Source: Cladophialophora immunda
Lineage: Eukaryota > Ascomycota > Eurotiomycetes > Chaetothyriales > Herpotrichiellaceae
Direction: 5' to 3'
DNA length: 64,000 nt
Assembly (NCBI RefSeq): GCF_000835495.1
Contig: NW_015622542.1
Coordinates: 3,866,485-3,930,484 of the forward strand
Below, piece by piece: positions 51,166-61,697 of this stretch. A model generated the notes under the pieces. It was not told the DNA's origin, did not search any database, and worked only from the letters and a program-made list of their open reading frames with translations. Positions within the stretch are counted from its first letter, which is position 1, and each line of letters begins with the position of its first letter. Made by a program: the position numbers and the translations under genes.

Positions 51166-52080
51166 TTCTGCAATGGGCAAAGCACAGGACTCGGCGTTGA
51201 AGGAGCTTTTGGGCTTTGGAACAGCGAAAATGGCTACTAGAAGTCCGGTCGAATCAGACCTTGGAGTCCTCGACGCTACGATACTGGGGATAGCGTCTGT
51301 GATCGTACGCGTTTGATCAATGGATATTATCTTTTGCATCCAGCATCTTTCTCTGCTATTCGTGCGGGATCTTGAAGAAAACCCAGTGCTTCCTTTGCGT
51401 CATCGTAGCTGGAAACGTGAGATGTCCAACCCAAGCGAGTGGCACGCCCAGAGCGTTGACGCAAGCATACAAGTAGGAGGTGTACCACGTCCGAGTAAAG
51501 AGGTTGCATGATGAGGATGGAAATGTGGAGGAGGGCTGCCAAATGCACACTGTGGTCTGAAGCAGCCTGTGGCTTTCCTGCAATCCCAAGATCACACCAT
51601 GATTGTCAGAGCATCTCTCGGTTCCAGGGAATCCGCGCCAATTTTGTGTGTCTTCTTTCTTCCTGTTGGGACAACTGGTCATTCGACAAAAAGTTTAGGC
51701 ATTCCCTACCCCCGAAGGCCCTCGTATGGCTGGATCTTCTCTGCAGTCCCGCTCGGCCCTGTCAAAGGCTAGAACCTTGCAGCTGAGAACTGAGATGAGA
51801 CTCGCCCATAGTCATGCCCAAAACACCCAAATCTCTAAGGGTCCATTAGGTAATCTCATGAGCCGACAGCAACCGTTTTCGATGAACATCACGCCACGAT
51901 CTGTGCGTAGGTCGAATCAATGGCGTGCCTGTCGGTTGAGGAGGCGATGGGGGAATATATCATATTAGACGCTGTGCCTCCGTGACTCTCGTGGTCCAAC
52001 AGAAACCAGAGAGATTCACAACAAAGGTACTTAGACAGTGGAAAACTTGACCACACAACACCCATAAACACAAAGAAACA
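51166..52080. other. intergenic, no gene seen
   Basis: 915 bp between two plus-strand genes. Minus frames here (for example 51356-51682) show no coding character. Confidence 0.45.
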
Positions 52081-52788
52081 ATGGCCACCAAAGCAAACGG
52101 CAACGGCACCAAGGACGAAAACCTCTACCATATCGTCTTCAGCATCTCCAACATCCCCAAAGACCCCAACCTCGCAATCGAGAAACTGCGCATCTGCGGC
52201 ACCTTCACAGACCTGCCGGCCGCCAAAGCGGCTGCGCACAAGACTCTCTTCGAGGCGGGCTATGAGCGGGAATGGTTCACCGAATACGACACCAACGAGA
52301 CAGACTTTGAAATCCATCACATCAAGAGAAAATCAGGTCTTTGCGTCTTTGCCAAATCAGGCGACGGCACTACCTTCCGCGTGAGCGTAGCGACCACGCC
52401 GAATACGCAAGGCTTCGAGAGCAACCCGGAAGATCACAAAGTGCACGGCGACGTGTACCACGTGGTGCAGACCATAGTGTTATACGACGAAGACGACAGC
52501 GGCGAGGCCCGGGAAACGATTGTGGAAGGCTCATTTAAAAAGTATGAAGATGCCAGGAAATTCGCCAGCACAGTTCTCCTCGCCCCGGAGGACGGCGTGA
52601 CAAAGGAGTCCTTTGCAGAGTACGATGAAGCCGGCCCAACGGAGAAGGATTGCGGATACGGTGAAAACGTGGTGGTACATGCGGTCGGCGGTAACGGCGA
52701 GAACCTGTTAGTCAGCGTCTTGAAGGGCCAGGAGATGGAATCGGTCAGGTTGGCAGAGGCAGCAATGAGAATTCGCTCGTTCAACTAA
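52081..52788 (+). CDS. hypothetical protein with two copies of one domain
   Basis: Intronless, 235 residues. No named family recognised, but the protein appears to be an internal duplication. The first half has YHIVFSISNI, then FTDLPAAKAAAHKTLFEAGY, WFTEYDTNET and FAKSGDGTTFRVSVAT. The second half repeats the order as YHVVQTIVLY, SFKKYEDARKFASTVLLAPE, SFAEYDEAGP and HAVGGNGENLLVSVLK. Each ~95-residue copy would give a strand, a helix, a Tyr-Asp turn and a Gly-rich hairpin. No signal peptide or membrane segment; acidic overall and probably cytosolic. Start is the first ATG (MATKANGNG). Confidence 0.72.
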   Translation: MATKANGNGTKDENLYHIVFSISNIPKDPNLAIEKLRICGTFTDLPAAKAAAHKTLFEAGYEREWFTEYDTNETDFEIHHIKRKSGLCVFAKSGDGTTFRVSVATTPNTQGFESNPEDHKVHGDVYHVVQTIVLYDEDDSGEARETIVEGSFKKYEDARKFASTVLLAPEDGVTKESFAEYDEAGPTEKDCGYGENVVVHAVGGNGENLLVSVLKGQEMESVRLAEAAMRIRSFN

Positions 52789-53759
52789 AGCGGACATTTT
52801 TGGGTTATTACGACGTCGACGTCGACAAACAAGAAAGGTACCGGATCCATATTGACAAGGCTGTACAAAAATCAGAATCCAAATAATTCATGACCGTCAT
52901 CTGTCCCAAAACTCGAATCATAGCTTTAGTCCAGCGAAAGGGAGTTTGAACAAGACTAGAATATCCCCCCAAAGAACCACGCAGCAGCATCCGTGTCGTG
53001 AGAGGGGAGGGGTGAGAGAGACAGATCTCAGGTGCCCGGATGGGATCAATATTGCACCGATGACCCGAACCCGATGTCCGCCTTTGGCCCTGTTCGGATA
53101 CCCCGGAGATGGGTGGCTGCCCGGAAGATCCCGCTAAGGACCACCGGGCTAGAGGTTCTTTAGGGGCTCTTTTGGCTCGCTGGGCTAGCAATTTGGTGCT
53201 GCCATTGTGACCCAAGGCTACCCGGGCGGGGCGCTGAAGTGCCTAGAATCTGGGTGAAGACTCTTATTACAATGCCTTGCACGTGTACAAGTAAGTAATA
53301 TCGTCAGGATCACACCACCACATTCACCACCACCACCCAACAAGTCTAATGCATGCCCAGCGTCCACAGTATGCCTGTTGTCGTCATCGATCTCTAAGGG
53401 AAGACGCCTAGAATCAGACAGACGCATCGTACCATCCGAAAAACCGTCTTGCGGCTTGGGGCAGGTCACTAACGCGCATCACATGGCGCGCCCTCCATGG
53501 CAAGACTGTTGTGTGACTTTGAGGCTTCAGTTTGCCAAACCTCATTCTCGGATTCTCACGTTTCTCTCTCCATCACACAGTTTCTTTCTGCGACCATGCT
53601 TCCTCGGATAGCCGTCTCATTATATTTCTTCAATGTACTACGCCATTCCTTTCTGTTCAGTTCGTCCAAACCCCAGATCTTGGCTGGCTAAAAATATTTT
53701 GTCCTGGACATTGCGTTGAATTCATACTCCCCCCTCCCCCCGGGAAACAGTCATAAACA
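52789..53759. other. intergenic, no gene seen
   Basis: 971 bp including the leader of the RING gene, which is T/C-rich from 53540. Confidence 0.45.
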
Positions 53760-54674
53760 ATGTACATCCCCAGACAGCAATTCCTCACCGAGGCCGACGT
53801 TTGGCCCCAGAGTGCCGAGAACATCCTTCAATCCAATGGCTCGGTCGCTGCATACCCTGGCATGCCCGCCGACCTCCAACCTCCCTACAGAAACAATCCA
53901 GATATTCACAGTATCGCCGTCTTCATACAAATAACATGGATGCTGTGGTTTGTGTTGATACTTTTGATGATGTGGTGAGCGGCATGGATATCCAATCTTG
54001 TTCAGGGCACAAGTTGACGGGAGACAAGTCGCGCTCTCTACGATAGATTCGGCGGCGCCGGAGACGAAGGATCTGATGCTGAATCAGACATCACAGAGGC
54101 AGGCTGGCGGATCGAGGACTCCAGCCTGTCCGCTACGTCAGCAGCCTCACAGCATCGGAAGAGGTTAAAAAAGCTCGAACAAGTTGCTCCGGCGCAGTCA
54201 CTGCTACACTGGAGGGCCGAGAAATCGGTTGAACACGTTCAGACTTTCGCAACGCTCTCCACGACTCTCAGTTGATACGTTACTCACCCCCCCGTTTTCC
54301 ACGCTTCGTTGACTGACATCCGCAGCACTGCCATCTGCCTGGAATCTCTCGAAGAAACCGATCTGATTCGCGAACTCCGATGTGGCCACGTCTACCACGC
54401 CAACTGCCTCAACCTCTGGGTTGAACGCGGCCATCACGATTGCCCGCTGTGCAAGTACGACATGCTGGGTTTGATGAAAAGCTTTCTGAAACCCCACCCC
54501 GATGATGATGCCGAAGTCACCGCCCCTGGCCAGGAAGTTGGCCAACCCTCTGAGGATGTGCGTTGCTCCTCTCTCCAAACCGAGCGGGTTTTTTCGATGG
54601 TTACTGACGAGCCCCAGGTTCACAGCGATCACGTCACTGACTACGGGACCACGGCTAACGATTCAAATCACTGA
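53760..54674 (+). CDS. membrane-anchored RING-H2 protein, gene model incomplete
   Basis: Likely E3 ubiquitin ligase. Exon 1 (53760-53974) codes 71 residues ending in a membrane helix (IAVFIQITWMLWFVLILLMM). It probably splices to an acceptor at 54027-54028 to continue ALYDRFGGAGDEGSDAESD, then a charged helical stretch (QHRKRLKKLEQVAPAQSLLH) up to about 54230. A second intron must follow because TGA occurs at 54273. The RING-H2 resumes at about 54326: AICLESLEETDLIRELRCGH, VYHANCLNLWVE and HHDCPLCK. Ligands after the first are intact (C, C, H, H, C, C, C). At the first-cysteine position this frame has Thr (TAIC). A 60-bp stopless GTGCGT...CAG interval (54558-54617) may be a further intron. 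The C-terminal end is uncertain. Confidence 0.6.
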
Positions 54675-55431
54675 AGCTTGAAAAATGTGGCAAACAAAAC
54701 TCTGCCGCTTCGTCTGCTCGTGAATTGAAGCAGCGACCTTCCTTACTTCTCAATAGCAGCAGATACGCATGCTGAAGAACCACCGCGATCAGTCTGCAGC
54801 AAATTGATCAGGATATCCTTGGACTCTGTTCAACTGCACAGACCGACGAAGATCCCTCATTGGCTAGTAGAGTGCACCAGCAGGCGCCCCAGCAGCCGTC
54901 CTGGCCGGGCGAGTTACACTCGCAGCCAGAAAGGCCAAACAGGGCTGGCCCGACTTTTCATCGAACGTGGCTAAGCTGGCACAAGTGGCATTTCCAGCAG
55001 TCCACGTGGGGCCCGCAAAATCGGTCGCTTTCAATGTCAACGGCCGAAGAACTGGTTGCATGTCTTTCGTTCGAATGCTCCGCCAACTACCTTTTAAAGT
55101 GGTGAAAGGCGTGAGACAGCTCCGACGAGAACCCGACGCAGACTCCTCGGAGGGCTGAGCCCGCATGAGCAGACATCTATCGACAGTCGGACGTCACTTA
55201 GCGAGCCATCGGGATGCAAGCATCAAGACTCGATATAGAGAGCACCAGCTGGAAATGATTATGCCTGCAGCAGACCCAGGCTTTTATTTGTGGAGCTGAT
55301 ATTTACAACGTACGGCTGGAAAGCGGGCCATGCACGATATCTGACCCTCCCTCATTCAAGGAGGTCGAGGAAGACAGATCGATCCCAGCACGACGGATTT
55401 CCAGAAGAAACTTTTTCTTTTTGTCTACCTC
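54675..55431. other. region after the RING gene, possible further exon
   Basis: 757 bp; contains the open frame described at 54871-55158. No other feature. Confidence 0.4.
54871..55158 (+). other. open frame, possible 3' exon of RING gene or small gene
   Basis: A 95-codon stopless stretch following a TAGTAG acceptor-like site and ending in TGA. Translation is Ala/Val-rich then basic (AARKAKQGWPDFSSN; VRMLRQLPFKVVKGVRQLRR). It has no ATG near its start, so it could only be an exon. The opposite strand is also open with an ATG (54864-55166), so chance in G/C-rich DNA is possible. Confidence 0.2.
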
Positions 55432-57544
55432 TTAAGAAGCATTCGTAACTTCATCGACCATCCTCCTAAACTCCCTCTGTCTCTCGCACTGCTCCAAGAA
55501 GACCTTGTACTTTACGTCCAGCAGGCGTTTGACGCTCTTGTCCTCGTTGGGCCGCACGACCTTGCCCGGCTTGCTCATCCGGTCCATGATGCTCCATAGA
55601 TCCTCGGTCTTGCCGTTCGCGTCGGCACTCGCGGCCTTGGCTCCCAGCATGGCGGCGCCGTGGCACACGGCGGCGTGGACGTAGCGGGGGATCAGGACGG
55701 GCATGTCGCAGGCGGTGGCGACCAGGGACATGAGGATGTCGTTCTGGCACTGGCTGCCGGACATGAAGATGGAGCTGATCTTGTGGCCGGCGTTGTTCAT
55801 GGTCGAGATGATCTGCCAGGTCTGCAGGGCGATGAACTCCATGGTGCCGTAGTAGTACAGGGCCAGGCCGTCGAGGGACTTGTCGCTCGACAGGCCGACG
55901 ACGGAGCCGGACATGGTGGGGTCGGCGATGGGCGAGCGGTTGCCGAACAGGTCGCCGTAGAAGAAGAAGTGGCGGCCCAGGTGGCTCACGCTCGGGGCGC
56001 CGGCCTTCTCCTGCATGTCCAGCAGGTGCTGGTTCAGGAAGTCGTAGACGTTGCTGTTGGTCGACTCGGCCCGCGACAGCGCCTGGTTGTACGCCGGGTG
56101 CGTCTCCAGCACGTGCTTGAGCAGCTCGCCCGTCGCCGACTGCCCGCCCTCGGCCATCCAGTAGTTCGGAATCACCGCGTCCCTGTAGGGCCCCCACACG
56201 CCCGGCACGAACACGGGGTCTTTGCTCATGACCAGATGGCAGGTGGACGTCCCCGCGACGGCGGCCAGGCGGGTGAAGGCTTGGGACTGGTCGTTCGCGG
56301 GTGCCTCTTGGGAAAGGTGGTCGGCCGAGAGTTGGACCTTGGCGCCCACGGTGCCGATCCAGCCCGCGTAGGCGTCGATGACGCCGCTGCCGACGGCGAT
56401 GCCGGCGGGCAGGCCGAGGTCTGCGGCGGCGCGCGGACATAGATGGCCGGCCAGTTCGCCCGCGGAGAGGTATTCGCCGTTCTATTGAGGCGAAAAAGGG
56501 ACGAAAAAGGTTAGCCCGAGTAGCGGAAAGGCACAGGATTGAAATGGGGGTAAAGCGATGCGGCTTGATATCTCGTGTCCAAAAGGAGAAGAAAAGAAGC
56601 ATGTTTGTGTGTTTGTGAAAGGGTGTAAGGAAACAGGCTCACCACCCCATTGACGCCGCCCATTCTCTTGAAATTGTCCTCGGCCAGGTCCGCCAGGCCG
56701 ATCTCGGTCAAAAAGTCCTCCTGCCAGCCCTTGACGCTCCCGTCGACGCCGACGGGGACGTAGCCTTGCTTGCAGACGACGGAGCAGAAGCTCCGCTTCT
56801 CGTTGCCGGTGGCGATGTGCTCGAGCGCGTCGGTCAGGTCGTAGAACTTGCAGCGGTCGAATAGGGACTTGGGCATGTTGTTCTTGAGCCACAGGACCTT
56901 GGGGATCTCCATCTCGATGGACATGGTGCCGCCGACGTAGCGCAGCAGGTTGTGCCCGGTGGCGTTGATCTTCTTGGTCTCGTCGACGGGGCGGTGGTCC
57001 AGCCACAGGACGACGTTGTGGTCGTTCTGCGCCGCGTCGAAGTTGGGCCCCGTCACCGACACGGGCTCGTCCGTGTCGTGCGTGAAGACGGCCAGCGAGC
57101 AGGTCGCGTCGAACCCGATGCCCCGGATCGAGTGCGGGTCGATGTTGTTCTGCGTCATGGCCCGGTGCACCGACAGGCAGATGCAGCGCCAGATGTCCGT
57201 GGTGGATTGTTCCTGTGTCCGTGCGACCCCTTTGTCAGAGAAAGATTCGAAACGCGGAGGAGTTCTTGCCTCCCCCCCTTCTCTCTCTCCCATCCCGGCG
57301 AAGCCCTTACATAGTATCCCGTCTGAGGTTGCCAGAGACCAATGTTCTCCGACGACAAGCCCACAATGTCGCCGGCCTCGTTGATGATACAGGCCCTGGC
57401 ACTGCCCGTGCCGACGTCGATGCCAATGTAATGGTTCATCTGGACGTAGACTTCATTTCGTGAATCCACCGAGCCTTGTCGCGTGGGCGTGCGGACCCCG
57501 GTGTTGGGACCTGGGCGGAAAGGGATCGGGCCTGAAGAAGCCAT
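55432..57544 (-). CDS. FGGY-family pentulose kinase (D-ribulokinase-like)
   Basis: Three exons: 57544-57311, 57212-56643 and 56481-55432, giving 617 residues. Introns of 98 and 161 bp. Family features: N-terminal phosphate-binding IGIDVGTGSARACIINEAGD (about 40-59), then the splice joining GYY to EQSTTDIWRC, IRGIGFDATCSLAV, WLDHRPVDE, GNEKRSFCSVVCKQGY, GIAVGSGVIDAYAGWIGTVG and the second ATPase motif GTSTCHLVMS. Near the end are FMSGSQCQNDILMSL and AVCHGAAMLGA. This fits the eukaryotic FGGY carbohydrate kinase branch that includes yeast YDR109C and human FGGY, which phosphorylate D-ribulose. The exact sugar is inferred. High G/C at third positions. The N-terminal 35 residues are a Pro/Thr/Arg-rich extension. 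Confidence 0.92.
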
Positions 57545-58727
57545 GACTGTCGGGCTCCTGGGAGCGAGAATTGAGTGAGTCCGGGAAAACAATAGAGAGA
57601 AAAAGGATAAAGGAACCAAAAAGAAAAAAAAGAAGAGTCCTGTAGCCAAAGACCCCTCCAAAAGCAGGTCGAGTGGTAGTAATAATAATAAATTAAAAAA
57701 AAGATCGAATCGAGGACCGCACCTGGTGGTGAGGGGAGTATACCCTATTCAGCAAAGCCGATCAATTGAATGACAATACCCCTCGTAAGGTCAAAGTAGT
57801 AGTGAGCATGCGATGGCTATGTCATTGTCTGTAGATCTGGAGCGTTTGTTGAGGCTGCAGGGTCAAGTGGGGGAGAGGGAGGCCGACCGGGACCCTTGCT
57901 TGCCTGGGTAGGGCAACCCGGTAGACGGACACCTCAAGAGGCGCCGGGTACGCCCCCCATTGGAGCCTGGGGGGAGTGACGGGGATAGGTACTGGGCACT
58001 ACTCTCTAGCTGCGTTCGAAGGTGGGAACTGGTGGGATGGGAGGGAACAAGTCAAATAATGATAATCGAGGGGGAGGGGCGGGCGACGACGTGGCCTCTT
58101 ATATGTGACTTCGGGGACTCTGCATGTTGTTCATTTGCACATGGGTATCGTCTAGAATTGCCCAGTCTGTAGCTTCACACTCACCCTGACTTCTGTACCT
58201 TTGAGAAGAGACACAAATCACGATCAGGCTCGGGAACTTGCACTCAACACCTAATGTGGCGCTATTGGTATCAGCTATTTCTCTCAACACAGCGACAGAA
58301 CAAGTGCCGCTCAACTGCATCGCCACAATGGCACACACAGCGAGGCCATCACGGCTCAGCCAGCTCACATATATATACAGGATAAAAGAGAAAGAAAAAG
58401 AAGGGAGGTTCTCAGGACTGCCTGGACCTCGTTCCACCTTCGCATAAGGCTCACTGTCGCGATTCTCCATCCATGGTGAACAGACATGACCAGCCCACAT
58501 TGTGTTGATAAAACGCCCACATATTCCCGCCTTCTGAGTTCCCGAATTTTGCTGACCCTGATGCTCCGGATGCCCATCAATCCCATTCGCCCCGTCTTTT
58601 CTGGTATAAGCTGTGTCGTCATCACTGCATGTCCAAGCCTCGCGAAAGGTCCAAAAGTTCTTCTATTCGTTTCGTGACACAACAAGAGGCTGCTCATTCA
58701 ACGCCAGTTCCGACCCTTATCATACAC
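57545..58727. other. intergenic upstream of FGGY kinase
   Basis: 1.2 kb with the kinase leader (A-rich on the + strand near 57600-57710) and the 3' flank of the SET gene. No gene supported. Confidence 0.45.
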
Positions 58728-61697
58728 TTATCGCACACCCCTCGATTCGTTGTGGATTTGCGCCAGCTGGGCCAGGACGTTCGACATCTCCTTTGGTATG
58801 CTGATCGTTTCATTCGATGCTGGGACAGCACTCCTCACCTTGGGCGGGGATGAAGCAGGTATTGCTCCCGGCGGCAAGACGTCAGGAGGGCTGTATGCTG
58901 GTTCTTCAGCTTCCTTCATAGAGGTGTCCTTGGCTGCACCACCCGGAAGACCCGCTTGAGGCGTCGGTTGACCAGGGACTTCAACTGATCTTGCATTACC
59001 GGGGGTTGATTCAACACTCCCAGGAGACGGCTGTCCCGCTTCTGCTATCGCTTTCGATGTCTCAGTCTCACCTGCGCCCAGAATAGCTTGAGCCTGCGAC
59101 TTCTCAGTTGAAGGAGTCGACGCCAGACGACGACTCATATAGTCTCCTAAGCTAAGTTTCTTCCGTGCGGGGCTAGGAGTGACGATAGAATTGATCGCCG
59201 CAGGGTATGAGCCAGACGACGCCGAGTTCAATGGAATGGGCGACTGTGCGGTCGCGGTCGACGTCAGTCCGGGAGTAGTCGCCGAGGTAGATGACGAGGA
59301 AGCAGAAGTCGCCGAAGTCGGAAAGACCGGGACTGGTGGCAGCGTGGACAAGTGCAGCTTCGGAGCAGGGGAAGACCTGAAGGCTTTAAACGTGTGTGCC
59401 GCTTGTGACGGGAGAGGATATGTGGTGGCCCCCACATTGATAGGGCTGCTGCTTCCTGGGGGAGACTGCCCGTCCGTCTCGGCAGACATGACACTTCGGG
59501 TATCCGCACTGTCGTTGGCGTCCTTCATTTCCACATCTTCCGTCTTTGCTGTGTGTACAAGTGATTGTTGGCTCGAGGCTGAGGCAGGCAGGCCTTGCAA
59601 AGAACATGGTTGCCCATGACTGGCCCGAACCTCCAAGAGTTTTCTGAGCAATCGCTGCGTCGGTGTGCAGAACTTCCTCCTCTTGGCTGGTGGAGGTATG
59701 GGCATGTCAGACTGTTCTGGATCCGTTTGTACAGCAACACTAACATATACAGGTCGCTGGATCCTCGAGTCCACCCTGCCGGATGTCTCCGTCGATTTGC
59801 CTCGACCTGCAGAACCGCGAGGAGGCGGTGGCGACCCCGACAAGCCGTCACTGAACTTGAGAGGATGGTTGTTGGGTGTGTGGGGGTGCGAAGTGAATTG
59901 GTGCCCGAGTTGCTTCGAGGCATTCGCATTCGGTGTGCTCAACGTTGAACCGCCGCTTGTGCGTTTCTTTTTCCGTTGCTGGCCTTGTCCACTTGAATCC
60001 TTCTTCTCTTGTTCCCTCTGCGCAAACGCCTTCTCCGCCATTTGTATTTTGCGCAGTTCTCGAGCAGTCAGGCCATTTCCAAGGACCGGGTCGGCGTCAA
60101 GAGCTGCGACATTGACTGGGGTAATGTCTCTGCTCAACATACCGCTGCGAGAAGACCCAGAGGTTGACCGGCGATCGAACTGGTCTTCGTCTTCGAGTGC
60201 CTTGGGTTCGCTTCCTGCGCGACTGTTGGTGGCATGTCCAGTACTGAAGGGCGAGATAGTATGGTTCATCTTACTTTTCTTTTTCCTGCCTCCCTTTTCC
60301 TTTGGCGCACTCTCCGCCGGTTTGGCTGGATATCTTCGATCGAAGGGTGCAAGTAAACATGCTTGACCAGCGTCGCAGGCACAGTCCCCAAAATTCGCGA
60401 GGACACGGCTGACCCAATCGAGGCGTCGGTTTTGGGCTTGTTCAGAATCATCGGTTGCGAACATTGCCGAGTCGAGAAACCACATGGTGGTGAGTTCGGC
60501 ACCCGCCGGAATGTCTTTGCTAGCGACAAAACAATGCCGCGTCTCGTTGTCGGAAACAAATGTCTTCAAGGTGACATTGGGTCGACAAGACCGTCGCAGA
60601 TATCGAAAGCGAGTCCCAGATTTTCGGCTGTCAATGTAAATGTCCATGTGCGGGTGGAAGAAGACAAAGGGGTCTGGATGCCTCAACTCTTGCCATCTGT
60701 TCGATGAAGACTTCTGTTGGCAGTACTCTTCCAGCATGCCGACCTGGCCACGAACTTCGCCAACAATTTCGTCCTTCTTCACGGAAGATTGCACGCGCAA
60801 AAAGCGCCATGTGGGACATCTGCCTTCGTATTCGACATCCTTCTTCTGGATCGTTTCCACCGAGACTTCTGGCCAAGTGCTTTGATCCAGGGCATGATTT
60901 GCACGTACAAAGGGAGCTTTTGCTGTTGGTTGTTGTCCGGGACTGCTGACCACCAAAGATGGGTCAGTCCGCCATGCAAAGAGCATATTGGTAGCCTGAA
61001 TTGTCTGCTCGTTATCCCGGGCATTTGTGTTTCCCTCGTCCCGTTCGTAGAGTTCAAGGAAATCAGTGGTATACGTGGGAATGGCAGGAAAACGGAAGAG
61101 ATCTTGGGGTGATTTGGAAGGACTGGGGTACGACTGGGCTGTGGAAGTGGCGCGTTTTCGAGATTCGCCGTTTGTTGAAATGACAGAACCTGATGTCCGG
61201 TGGCTTGTCTTTGGTTTCTTCGCAGGAGGTCCATCCCTTGCGCTGGCGACAGATTCATGGCGATCGTGATGCCAGCCATTCACCTGCTCGGCCGTCGCAC
61301 TCGTATCCTTGTGCTTCTTTCTTTGACTTTTGGAGGTTGGTCGCTTGACCTTCCGGTCACCGCCGTCGAGTGCCTCTCGATGCCTACGTTGTCGCTCAGT
61401 GGCCTTCTTTACGTCAAGATCTCGAGGGAAACAGTCTGCGCAAAAATGCTCTTCGGGCACCTTTTTGCCGTGGTAGTAGCACTCGATGTGCTGCCAGGTG
61501 TCGCATTTGGGGCAGTAGACGGTATTGCCATCATCATCTGCGTAGATGCAAATGCATTTGATGGTGTATTCCTCCTCATCTTGTGCGTTGGTGTCTGAGA
61601 GAGAGCCGTTGGGTAAGGGAGAGGCCAGGGAGGGAGCGGCGGTGACCGGGTAGTGGGTAGGTGTGGGATGCGTGGTGAGAAGGGAGGACTCTGTCAT
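58728..61697 (-). CDS. SET3: SET3/SET4-like PHD and SET-domain chromatin protein
   Basis: Intronless, 989 residues. PHD finger at about 45-90: IKCICIYADDDGNTVYCPKC, WQHIECYYHG and HFCADC, a complete C4HC3 set that in this family reads methylated H3K4. Basic nuclear segments follow. The SET domain is at about 295-410: CPTWRFLRVQSSVKKDEIVG, PDPFVFFHPHMDIYIDSRKS, RFRYLRRSCRPNVTLKTFVS and IPAGAELTTMWF. The order PHD then SET in a long protein matches yeast Set3/Set4 and animal MLL5, scaffolds of an HDAC complex. The SET catalytic residues are altered (see findings). The C-terminal 550 residues are disordered Ser/Pro/Thr-rich. Start is ATG 61697. Confidence 0.9.
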   Translation of the reverse strand: MTESSLLTTHPTPTHYPVTAAPSLASPLPNGSLSDTNAQDEEEYTIKCICIYADDDGNTVYCPKCDTWQHIECYYHGKKVPEEHFCADCFPRDLDVKKATERQRRHREALDGGDRKVKRPTSKSQRKKHKDTSATAEQVNGWHHDRHESVASARDGPPAKKPKTSHRTSGSVISTNGESRKRATSTAQSYPSPSKSPQDLFRFPAIPTYTTDFLELYERDEGNTNARDNEQTIQATNMLFAWRTDPSLVVSSPGQQPTAKAPFVRANHALDQSTWPEVSVETIQKKDVEYEGRCPTWRFLRVQSSVKKDEIVGEVRGQVGMLEEYCQQKSSSNRWQELRHPDPFVFFHPHMDIYIDSRKSGTRFRYLRRSCRPNVTLKTFVSDNETRHCFVASKDIPAGAELTTMWFLDSAMFATDDSEQAQNRRLDWVSRVLANFGDCACDAGQACLLAPFDRRYPAKPAESAPKEKGGRKKKSKMNHTISPFSTGHATNSRAGSEPKALEDEDQFDRRSTSGSSRSGMLSRDITPVNVAALDADPVLGNGLTARELRKIQMAEKAFAQREQEKKDSSGQGQQRKKKRTSGGSTLSTPNANASKQLGHQFTSHPHTPNNHPLKFSDGLSGSPPPPRGSAGRGKSTETSGRVDSRIQRPVYVSVAVQTDPEQSDMPIPPPAKRRKFCTPTQRLLRKLLEVRASHGQPCSLQGLPASASSQQSLVHTAKTEDVEMKDANDSADTRSVMSAETDGQSPPGSSSPINVGATTYPLPSQAAHTFKAFRSSPAPKLHLSTLPPVPVFPTSATSASSSSTSATTPGLTSTATAQSPIPLNSASSGSYPAAINSIVTPSPARKKLSLGDYMSRRLASTPSTEKSQAQAILGAGETETSKAIAEAGQPSPGSVESTPGNARSVEVPGQPTPQAGLPGGAAKDTSMKEAEEPAYSPPDVLPPGAIPASSPPKVRSAVPASNETISIPKEMSNVLAQLAQIHNESRGVR

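Noticed and set aside
55660..56442. 260-residue plus-strand ORF opposite the FGGY kinase
   Set aside because: Same shadow effect; the kinase exon on the other strand has all family motifs.
28778..61697. ALDH, ADH, cyclase and FGGY kinase as one catabolic gene cluster
   Set aside because: They are spread over 33 kb with housekeeping genes between them, and no shared regulator or transporter is nearby.
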